Below, in pieces: positions 58,466 through 64,000 of a stretch of DNA of 64,000 bases. The stretch comes from a virus, in the IMG/VR virus record IMGVR_UViG_3300027749_000065, positions 34,811 to 98,810 of that record; one strand, given 5' to 3'. Position 1 is the stretch's first letter, and each line of letters begins with the position of its first letter. A program made the translations under genes and the position numbers. The notes below the pieces were generated by a model. It saw only the letters and a program-made list of their open reading frames with translations, did not search any database and had not been told where the DNA came from.

Positions 58466-59149
58466 ATGGAAAAAAATATTGAAGAAAAAATCAAATTATT
58501 TAAAAATAAACCAAAAATACTAGGTTTAGATATCAGCACAAAAGTTATTGGTTCAGCCTTATTTGATATAACCGGTTCTGATTTATTGGAGTTAACACAT
58601 TTTTCACCAAAAATTAAACCGCAACCCGTTGATAAAATTGAAGAGATGATTAAAAAGGCAGATGAATTTAAAAAACATTTAATCAATTATAAAAATTTGG
58701 GAATTGTTAAAATTGTTATTGAAGAACCCTTATTAAATTCAAATAATATTTTTACCGTAGGTACATTGTTAAGATATAATACTTTAATTTTAAAAGCATG
58801 TTACGATGAATTAGGAGTACTTCCAACATTTATTTCAACATATAATTCAAGAAAATATGCGTTTCCGGGTTTAGTTGGCCCAAATGCAAAAGGACGTAAT
58901 GTTTTATTCGGTGGTTATCCAAAAGACATTGATAAAAAACAAGTTGTTTGGGATAATGTTAATATTTTATTTCCAGAGATAAAATGGTTATATGATAAAA
59001 AGGGTAAACTAAAAAAAGAAAATTTTGACATGAGTGATGCCGTAACCGTGGTGATAGGTGCAATTAATATGATTAAATTAGAAGGTAATAAACCACCAGT
59101 TAATAATTTTAAAAAGAAAAGTAAAAAAATAGATGAGGACACCATTTAA
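58466..59149 (+). CDS. RuvC-like Holliday junction resolvase
   Basis: The 227 residues have an RNase H-type fold with the four acidic positions of RuvC in order: LGLDIST (D22), IVIEEP (E86/E87), and FDMSDAVTVV (D188, D191) near the C-terminus. RuvC-like enzymes cut four-way junctions and branched replication DNA before packaging; T4 uses the unrelated endonuclease VII (gp49). The middle holds TYNSRKYAFPGLVGPNAKGR, a basic loop suited to DNA contact. The C-terminus is lysine-rich (FKKKSKK). The 3' end overlaps the tube-fold gene by 17 bases. A 93-base AT-rich gap precedes it with no element I would call a promoter. Confidence 0.82.
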   Translation: MEKNIEEKIKLFKNKPKILGLDISTKVIGSALFDITGSDLLELTHFSPKIKPQPVDKIEEMIKKADEFKKHLINYKNLGIVKIVIEEPLLNSNNIFTVGTLLRYNTLILKACYDELGVLPTFISTYNSRKYAFPGLVGPNAKGRNVLFGGYPKDIDKKQVVWDNVNILFPEIKWLYDKKGKLKKENFDMSDAVTVVIGAINMIKLEGNKPPVNNFKKKSKKIDEDTI

Positions 59150-59654
59150 ATTATATAGGGAAGAAGAAAAAACATTGGCACCTGTTTTTAATATTGGAGC
59201 TAATTTTAGACCCCCTGGTGTTCATTTTGTTGAAAGAGATATTAATTATGTTCCTAATAGTTTTGAACCTTTAAGACAGAATAGGTTTTTAATTACTTTT
59301 CCACCTGAATTAAACATACCTAGTTATTTAGTTAAAGATGTTACGACACCGTCAATTAAAGTCTCAAATTCAGTACATTCTTGTTGTGAAGATATTATAG
59401 TGACCTTTTATGATTCGGTAGATTATTTAACACAAAAAAGACTATACGATATTATTACAAACCCTAAGTCCAATAATTCACATAATAATAAATTTACAAT
59501 TGAAATGATAGACTCCATCGGTGATGTTGTATATAAATGGAATGTATATGGTTTTATAAGTGGAGTAGAAAACACATTACTTGATTATCATATTGAGTCT
59601 TCCATTGTATTAAAATTAACTATTGTTGTTAATTATTTTGAATTAATAAATTAA
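59133..59654 (+). CDS. Tail tube-fold protein, gp54/gp48-like candidate (173 aa)
   Basis: The core follows the same order as the tail tube protein in this window. FEPLRQNRFLITFPPEL (46-62) parallels YEPLRVNRFILRFP. It is followed by a VKDVTTPSIK loop, an IIVTFYDSVDY strand, a helix, IEMIDSIGDVVYKWNVYGFI (parallel to LEMLDPTG then KWILQGTF), and a closing strand. It differs from the main tube by an N-terminal ~35-residue extension. In T4, gp54 and gp48 are tube-like proteins that form the platform on which tube polymerisation starts, so that role is a reasonable inference. It is encoded apart from the tail block, inside a DNA-metabolism cluster. Confidence 0.7.
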   Translation: MRTPFKLYREEEKTLAPVFNIGANFRPPGVHFVERDINYVPNSFEPLRQNRFLITFPPELNIPSYLVKDVTTPSIKVSNSVHSCCEDIIVTFYDSVDYLTQKRLYDIITNPKSNNSHNNKFTIEMIDSIGDVVYKWNVYGFISGVENTLLDYHIESSIVLKLTIVVNYFELIN

Positions 59655-59678
59655 TTCTTTGTGCAAGTTTAGTTGAAC

Positions 59679-59715
59679 GGTAGAAGTGATAATACGTTTC
59701 TACCCATTTTTTTTT
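59679..59715 (+). terminator. Rho-independent-type terminator before primase
   Basis: The arms GGTAGAA and TTCTACC pair around a 12-base loop and are followed by nine T. It separates the tube-fold gene from the primase promoter-like element. The left part also resembles a tRNA D-arm, but no tRNA can be folded. Confidence 0.6.
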
Positions 59716-59730
59716 CTCATATTTTTTGTC

Positions 59731-59738
59731 TATATTTG
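59731..59738 (+). promoter_or_regulatory. Candidate early-type element TATATTTG
   Basis: An exact TAnnTTTG match lies 5 bases before the primase ATG, the same distance as before the gene at 411. A transcript start about 7 bases downstream would fall on the start codon. Confidence 0.42.
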
Positions 59739-59743
59739 TTCTT

Positions 59744-60685
59744 ATGACCGAACAATTAGTAGATTATTCACCAGTGATTGATATTCTCGAAGACATTTTC
59801 GGAGATTATAAATTACATAATGATTATAAAGGACAAATATCTTTTGATTGTCATGTGTGTTCCCATGAAATTAAAGGTTTGGATGATGGTGATGGAAAAG
59901 GTAATCTGGAAATCAATTATAAAGAAGAAGTCTTTAAGTGTTGGTCATGTTCGGAAACACATGGTACACATGGTACACTATATAAATTAATTAAAAAATA
60001 CGGTAATAAAAAACAACTTGGTAAGTTTCAATTACTAAAACCTGAAAGTAACGAGGACTCCCCAAAGAGAGAATATAAACCTGTTAGATTACCAAAAGAT
60101 TTTATTAGATTTAAAGATGTAAGTGCGGGGTTTAAAATGACTCCATATTTCAAACAAGCATGGAATTATCTTAAAAAAAGAAATATAACCAATGAAATGA
60201 TTGAAAAATATGATATTGGTTTTTGTTATCTTGGTGAATATGGTGGTAGAATAATTATTCCATCATATGATGAAAATAACATGGTAAATTATTTTATTGG
60301 TAGATCATATCAAAATAACCCAAAATTAAAATATAAAAATCCAGAAGCACAAAAAGAAGTTATAATATGGAATGAAGACCATATAAATTGGGATGAAACC
60401 GTTTATATAGTTGAAGGGGTTTTTGATAGTATATTTTTACCTAATTCAATTCCAATGCTAGGTAAAGTTTTACACGAAAAGTTATTCAAAAAACTTTATG
60501 ATTTTGCAAAAAAAATTGTGATAGTGTTGGATGGAGATGCTTGGGATAATGCTGAAAAATTATACCATAAAATAAATTGCGGTAAATTAATGGGTAAAGT
60601 ATGGATTGTAAAATTACCTATTGATAAAGATATTGCAGATTTAAAAGGTGATCTTAGTGATTACAAAGTTAAACAATTAGATTAA
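59744..60685 (+). CDS. gp61: DNA primase (gp61/DnaG-type)
   Basis: The 313 residues begin with a zinc-binding domain (C36-x-x-C39 in FDCHVCS, C66-x-x-C69 in FKCWSCS). A linker follows, then a TOPRIM catalytic domain with VYIVEGVFDS (E224) and IVIVLDGDAWDNA (D263, D265). That order is the DnaG/gp61 plan. It makes RNA primers for the lagging strand, working with the gp41-like helicase. The ATG at 59744 is chosen; a TTG six codons upstream would put the TATATTTG element inside the gene. The next gene starts on its last base. The protein is slightly shorter than T4 gp61 (342). Confidence 0.9.
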   Translation: MTEQLVDYSPVIDILEDIFGDYKLHNDYKGQISFDCHVCSHEIKGLDDGDGKGNLEINYKEEVFKCWSCSETHGTHGTLYKLIKKYGNKKQLGKFQLLKPESNEDSPKREYKPVRLPKDFIRFKDVSAGFKMTPYFKQAWNYLKKRNITNEMIEKYDIGFCYLGEYGGRIIIPSYDENNMVNYFIGRSYQNNPKLKYKNPEAQKEVIIWNEDHINWDETVYIVEGVFDSIFLPNSIPMLGKVLHEKLFKKLYDFAKKIVIVLDGDAWDNAEKLYHKINCGKLMGKVWIVKLPIDKDIADLKGDLSDYKVKQLD

Positions 60686-61542
60686 TGGATTTAAAAGAAG
60701 TTTCAAAAGAAATAAAAGAATTATTAGAAAAAAGAAGACAAGAAATAGAATTAACCTTTATTGAAGATGAACATATCTATTTCATGAAAGATATTAATGG
60801 TGTTATTAGAAATGATTTTCCTTCCGTATCTAAGGTAATAAAATGTTTCCATGAACATTTTGATACTGAGGGTAAATCACTTGCCATGGCAAAAGGTGAT
60901 TTATATGAACAATCAAGATTATTGGCAGAATGGAAATCGGCTGGAGATTATTCAACGAATATGGGTAGTATGGTTCATTATGAATTAGAAAAAGATACAA
61001 TATCTCGTAATGGTGATTATAAAGAAGTAAGACAACCTATTTTTGAGTGTGATGAGTCACAAATAAGTAAAGGAGATTCAATGATTATCGCTGGTAAGAA
61101 ATTCCTCCATTTAATGGAGGAAAGAGGTGCGGTTTTACTTGATACTGAAATAGTATTGGGTGATCCTGAATTAGAATATACTGGTCAACCCGATAAAATG
61201 TGGTTGATAATGAATAAAGAAAAAAATGGATTCGGGTTTGTTACTACAGATTGGAAAACCAATAAAAAAAAGAATTTTATTGCTCAACCATATACAAAAA
61301 AAATGTACCCACCATTTAACTCATATGACAATACCGCATTAAGTCATTATTATATACAGTTACCATTATATGCGAAACTCCTGTTGAAGATGTTAAAAGG
61401 TACAAAATATGATAACTTAAAATTATTTGGATGTATTGTTGTATTGTTGAAAGATGATGCAACATTCGAAGAATATAGAGTACCTATGGACATAATAAAC
61501 ACAGTATTAACAATGGATGTAAAAAAATATTTAAACAAATGA
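60685..61542 (+). CDS. PD-(D/E)XK exonuclease, RecB/Cas4-like
   Basis: The 285 residues carry all the expected nuclease motifs: MGSMVHYELE (His98, Glu100), an acidic strand LLDTEIVLGD, YTGQPDKMW (Asp170), FVTTDWKT (Asp189, Lys191), and a Q-x-x-x-Y helix YIQLPLYAKLL (Gln225, Tyr229). This is the RecB-nuclease/lambda-exonuclease/Cas4 group. In phages such enzymes resect ends for recombination or degrade host DNA. The start overlaps the primase stop by 1 base, and the end overlaps the gp47-like gene by 4 bases. The genes primase, nuclease and gp47 are therefore tightly co-translated. No cysteine cluster for an iron-sulphur centre is visible. Confidence 0.82.
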   Translation: MDLKEVSKEIKELLEKRRQEIELTFIEDEHIYFMKDINGVIRNDFPSVSKVIKCFHEHFDTEGKSLAMAKGDLYEQSRLLAEWKSAGDYSTNMGSMVHYELEKDTISRNGDYKEVRQPIFECDESQISKGDSMIIAGKKFLHLMEERGAVLLDTEIVLGDPELEYTGQPDKMWLIMNKEKNGFGFVTTDWKTNKKKNFIAQPYTKKMYPPFNSYDNTALSHYYIQLPLYAKLLLKMLKGTKYDNLKLFGCIVVLLKDDATFEEYRVPMDIINTVLTMDVKKYLNK

Positions 61543-62204
61543 TAAAAAAAATCGTACACATTAGCGACCTTCATGTTCGCACATTCTTATTACATGAACA
61601 TTATCACAAACAATTAAATGAATTTTTATTTGGTTTAAGACCAAAATTAAAAGGTTTTGAATATGACGAAATAAGGATAGTTTTAACTGGTGATGTGGTA
61701 CACCAAAAGATTAATATTTCCAACGAACAAGTTGTATTAGTTACTTGGTTCTTTAATGAGTTAAGTAAAATTGGTAAACTTATTATCATACCTGGTAATC
61801 ATGATTTCTTGGAAAATAACATGAATAGATTGGATACCATAACTCCAATTGTAGAAACATTAAATAACCCTAATATAACCTATTATAGAGATGGTGGAAT
61901 GTATTCTGACGATAATGTTAATTGGGTGGTTTATTCGTTATTTCAACACAATAATAGACCTGAATTTGAGTTAGAAGAAGGGAAACTACATGTTGGGTTA
62001 TTTCATGGACCAATTCAAGGATTTACTACCGATACTGGTTATATTTTCGATGAAACTGCATATGATAAATTAAACTTTGTCGGGTGTGATATTGTTTTAT
62101 GTGGGGATATACATAAGAGAGATATAAAATATTTAGAAAGAGAAATTGAAATAGATGAAAAAGATATTGATGAATATTTAAAAAAAGGTTGGAAAAGAAT
62201 ATAA
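61539..62204 (+). CDS. gp47: gp47/SbcD-like nuclease subunit, N-terminal fragment
   Basis: The 221 residues hold most of a calcineurin-type phosphoesterase: HISDLH (7-12), LTGDVV (49-54), PGNHDF (85-90), LFHGPI (154-159) and CGDIHKR (188-194), all metal-binding motifs of Mre11/SbcD/T4 gp47. Together with gp46 it resects DNA ends for recombination. The frame stops soon after the last motif (KKGWKRI), before the capping strands. The missing part (a strand IPIIQIGSFIQQNFGE and beyond) is encoded at 63146-63373, after an inserted endonuclease gene. All catalytic residues are on this fragment, so the two pieces may assemble into a working enzyme. The SbcC/gp46 partner is not in the window. Confidence 0.88.
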   Translation: MIKKIVHISDLHVRTFLLHEHYHKQLNEFLFGLRPKLKGFEYDEIRIVLTGDVVHQKINISNEQVVLVTWFFNELSKIGKLIIIPGNHDFLENNMNRLDTITPIVETLNNPNITYYRDGGMYSDDNVNWVVYSLFQHNNRPEFELEEGKLHVGLFHGPIQGFTTDTGYIFDETAYDKLNFVGCDIVLCGDIHKRDIKYLEREIEIDEKDIDEYLKKGWKRI

Positions 62205-62229
62205 CACTAAAATTTTGTTGAATTCGCTA

Positions 62230-62238
62230 TATTTATAA
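62230..62238 (+). promoter_or_regulatory. Candidate late-type element TATTTATAA
   Basis: An exact TATTTATAATAAA lies 14 bases before the third endonuclease gene and directly after the gp47-like N-fragment, so it arrived with or was made by the insertion. Confidence 0.4.
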
Positions 62239-62252
62239 TAAACAACAAAAAT

Positions 62253-63167
62253 ATGGAGAAACAATGCATACAATGTAAAAAAAATTATCAACCAAAAAAT
62301 AAAACTCAAAAATTCTGTTCAGTTGAATGTCAATATAATTCATATAAAATTCAAAAAATAGAAAAAATAAAAAAAGAATGTATTAAATGTGGTAAAATTT
62401 ATTATAAAATCCCTAGTAAATCTGGTTCAACATATTGTTCTAGAGAATGTAAAGATTTACATCAAAAAGAAATTTACCTTAAAGAAGGTAATCCTATTTG
62501 GGGTAGAAAATACACAATAATTGAAAAAAAAATTAAATCAGACACAATTAAAGAATTGTGGAAATCTGAAGAATTTAGAGAATCCGTTAAAAACGGACAA
62601 GAAATTTTTTTAAAAAAAAATGGTTATTGGTTTGGTACTGATGATGTAAGTAAAGAAAAAAGAAAAAAAACTTTAATTAATCGGTATGGTATTGAACATA
62701 ATTGGTGCGGAAAATATGGTGAAAGAATTTGTGATAAAACAACCTTTGAAAAATATGGAAAGACATCTGTAGATATGTTAATTGAATATACAAGACATTA
62801 CAATAAAAAAACAGATATTGAAAATATTTTTGAAGAATTTTTAAAAGATTTAAAAATACCATTTCAAGATAAATTTAAAATTTATAATAAAGATAAAATT
62901 GATTTTTGGTATAAAGAGTATGATTTTTTAATTCTAAATACTAATATTTTAATTGAGGTAGATGGTGATTATTGGCATGGTAATGAAAAAATTTTCCAAG
63001 ACTTAACTGATTTTCAAAAATCAGTTAAAATTAATGATAAAATAAAAGAAAATTTCGCGACTTCTAATGGTTATGAAATTATAAGATTTTGGGGTTCAGA
63101 CATTAAAAAAAATAAAACTGAAATAAAAGAAAAATTAAAAGAATTATGGGAAAAATTAAATTATTAA
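62253..63167 (+). CDS. Free-standing Vsr-type (EDxHD) homing endonuclease splitting gp47
   Basis: The 304 residues begin with two zinc ribbons (CIQCKKNY and FCSVEC; CIKCGKIY and YCSRECK, within 1-75). A basic helical region with NRYGIEHNW and FEKYGKTS motifs follows. The C-terminal Vsr-like nuclease has KIDFW, LIEVDGDYWHGN (E235, D237, D239, H242) and IIRFWGSDI. It resembles the endonuclease at 11711 (shared EVDGD and IRYW/IRFW-xx-DI) and more loosely that at 9333. It sits inside the gp47 gene and its 3' end overlaps the gp47 C-fragment by 22 bases. Endonucleases of this EDxHD type are the ones reported with split inteins in fractured phage genes. No intein sequence flanks this copy. Confidence 0.88.
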   Translation: MEKQCIQCKKNYQPKNKTQKFCSVECQYNSYKIQKIEKIKKECIKCGKIYYKIPSKSGSTYCSRECKDLHQKEIYLKEGNPIWGRKYTIIEKKIKSDTIKELWKSEEFRESVKNGQEIFLKKNGYWFGTDDVSKEKRKKTLINRYGIEHNWCGKYGERICDKTTFEKYGKTSVDMLIEYTRHYNKKTDIENIFEEFLKDLKIPFQDKFKIYNKDKIDFWYKEYDFLILNTNILIEVDGDYWHGNEKIFQDLTDFQKSVKINDKIKENFATSNGYEIIRFWGSDIKKNKTEIKEKLKELWEKLNY

Positions 63168-63373
63168 AAAAAATACCTATTATCCAAATTGGTTCATTCA
63201 TACAGCAGAATTTTGGGGAAACAGTCAACCATCATGGTTATGGATTATATGATGTTGAAAGTAATGAATATACATTTCATGATGTTATAAATGAAAGTCC
63301 TTACTTACATTTTAAAATAAATGACATAAAAGATATAGAAAATGGAGAAGAAATATTACTTAACCTTGGATAA
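63146..63373 (+). CDS. gp47/SbcD-like nuclease subunit, C-terminal fragment
   Basis: The 75 residues continue the gp47 fold: IPIIQIGSFIQQNFGE (10-25) is the conserved strand-plus-helix that follows the GDIH motif in Mre11/SbcD proteins (P-x-x-Y-x-G-S-xx-x-xx-F-G-E), then GYGLYDVESNEYTF and an acidic C-terminus. The fragment begins at an ATG inside the 3' end of the endonuclease gene, in another frame, so it could be translated as its own polypeptide. Its 3' end overlaps the next gene by 32 bases. It has no catalytic residues and must associate with the upstream fragment to matter. Confidence 0.8.
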   Translation: MGKIKLLKKIPIIQIGSFIQQNFGETVNHHGYGLYDVESNEYTFHDVINESPYLHFKINDIKDIENGEEILLNLG

Positions 63374-63587
63374 TGAATTTATTCAATATTGTAAATTAAA
63401 TAATATTGAAGATGTTGAAGGTAAAGCAAATGAAATATTTAAACAAGGTTTTACGATATTGAAATATGGTGTAACACCAAATATTCCAATACAAAAAAAA
63501 CCTGAACCACCACCAACTAAGATGATAAGAGAAGGTGAGAAACCAGTGGTAATAGTAACACCAAAAAAAGATCTTTATGGTGAATAA
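63342..63587 (+). CDS. Small hypothetical protein ending KKDLYGE (81 aa)
   Basis: I do not recognise the family. The first half is a strand and helix pair (KKYYLTLDNEFIQYCKLNN, then KANEIFKQGFTILKYG), which resembles a small ribbon-helix-helix-like or dimerisation unit. The second half is a proline-rich extended tail (IPIQKKPEPPPTK near 49-61) ending VIVTPKKDLYGE. The last residues match the end of the 52-residue RHH-like protein at 6006-6164 (KKDLYGDD), hinting at a shared docking peptide. It starts inside the gp47 C-fragment gene. No function can be assigned. Confidence 0.6.
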   Translation: MEKKYYLTLDNEFIQYCKLNNIEDVEGKANEIFKQGFTILKYGVTPNIPIQKKPEPPPTKMIREGEKPVVIVTPKKDLYGE

Positions 63588-63668
63588 TTTGGTATAATAA
63601 AAATTTTTAATTATAATTGTAAAAAAAAGTATGAAAGATTTATGTTGTACATAAAATACAATAACATA

Positions 63669-63677
63669 TATTTATAA
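63669..63677 (+). promoter_or_regulatory. Candidate late-type element TATTTATAA
   Basis: An exact TATTTATAATAAA lies 8 bases before the fourth endonuclease-like gene. Confidence 0.38.
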
Positions 63678-63685
63678 TAAAAAAA

Positions 63686-64000
63686 ATGAATAAATATTGT
63701 ATTAAATGCGAAACAAATAAAGATATTAATGATTTTGGTAATAATAAAAATAATAAAGATAAACATAATCTTTATTGTAAATTATGTGAAAAAAATAGAG
63801 CGAAAGAATATCGTTTAAATAACCCTGATAAACAAAAAGAAAGTAGTGAAAAATGGAGAAAAAAAAATCCGGAAAAACAAAAAGTATTTTATAAAAAATA
63901 TATAGAAAAAAAACCGGAAATGCATATTACTCAAAGAATTAAAAAATACAGAGAAAGTGAAGTTTATAGAGAAAATGAAAAAAAAAGTAGGAAAGAATAT
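63686..64000 (+). CDS. HNH-type homing endonuclease-like protein (3' end outside window)
   Basis: The first 105 residues are visible and run off the right edge. They begin with a zinc ribbon (YCIKCETNK at 4-12, YCKLCEKNRAKEYRL near 32-46). Repeats of W/F-x-K-KNPEK type follow (SEKWRKKNPEK, then KKYIEKKPEMH), and then a basic helix RIKKYRESEVYRE. This is the familiar N-terminal region of phage HNH endonucleases with a C-x-x-C...C-x-x-C finger; the catalytic HNH would lie beyond the window. It lies just after the fractured gp47 gene and small protein, in the place where gp46 would be expected. Confidence 0.55.
   Translation, partial: MNKYCIKCETNKDINDFGNNKNNKDKHNLYCKLCEKNRAKEYRLNNPDKQKESSEKWRKKNPEKQKVFYKKYIEKKPEMHITQRIKKYRESEVYRENEKKSRKEY

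Noticed and set aside
59661-59690. Sequence resembling the 5' part and D-arm of a tRNA (TAGTTGAACGGTAGAA)
   Set aside because: The D-stem has mismatches, no anticodon stem or T-arm can be formed, and the segment is better explained as part of the terminator hairpin. It may be a tRNA relic, but I cannot support one.
61102-61122. Near-palindrome TTCCTCCATT/AATGGAGGAA inside the RecB-like gene
   Set aside because: The arm length is at chance level. The GGAGG inside is not placed before a start codon, so it is not a ribosome site.
63003-63028. 12-bp inverted repeat with a 2-base centre inside the third endonuclease gene
   Set aside because: Borderline by chance, coding, and without a T run. I could not tell it from a random event.

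Overview
This 64 kb window is part of a large, AT-rich, T4-related contractile-tailed phage genome. The evidence is a T4-type set of neck, sheath, tube, baseplate and replication genes. The host is probably a member of the Bacteroidota. Start codons are preceded by A-rich leaders rather than Shine-Dalgarno sites, some early-type genes have a TATATTTG element like the Bacteroidota -7 box TAnnTTTG, and one tail protein ends in a domain resembling the flavobacterial SprB repeat.

Layout. Positions 1-4.2 kb hold a gp13-like neck gene (cut by the left edge), an orphan nuclease-like ORF and an SNF2-type helicase with an intein. From 4.26 to 27.7 kb lies the tail block: gp14-like and gp15-like neck genes, a small regulator-like gene, sheath, tube, a tail-assembly chaperone with a probable +1 frameshift, tape measure, two very large baseplate proteins, a gp53-like protein and three small genes. 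Two free-standing Vsr-type homing endonucleases sit beside the sheath and tube genes. From 27.8 to 37.7 kb is DNA metabolism: gp32-like SSB, UvsX, 5'-nuclease, gp41-like helicase, NrdB and NrdA. From 37.8 to 58.4 kb is the baseplate wedge and fibre block: gp25, gp6, a very large gp7-position protein and several adhesin-like proteins. From 58.5 kb to the right edge are a RuvC-like resolvase, a tube-fold paralogue, primase, a RecB-like nuclease, an SbcD/gp47 gene broken in two by a third Vsr-type endonuclease, a small protein, and the start of a fourth endonuclease.

The most striking aspect is the density of protein-splicing and homing elements. The replicative helicase carries an apparent class 3 LAGLIDADG intein in its Walker A motif. 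It is also broken into two genes by a naturally split intein resembling the gp41-1/gp41-8 group. The SNF2 helicase has a sister class 3 intein at the equivalent GK|T site, with phenylalanine as its first residue. NrdB has an intein inside its iron-ligand motif. Three Vsr-type endonucleases have left different scars: a vestigial copy of the sheath 3' end, an 18-bp flanking direct repeat, and a gene in pieces.

Two candidate promoter classes emerge by eye. TATTTATAA-like elements precede mostly structural genes and the endonucleases (putative late). TATATTT(G/T) elements lie a few bases from the start codon of nuclease, primase, helicase and regulator genes (putative early, possibly leaderless). 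All functional calls come from reading motifs; no database search was run.
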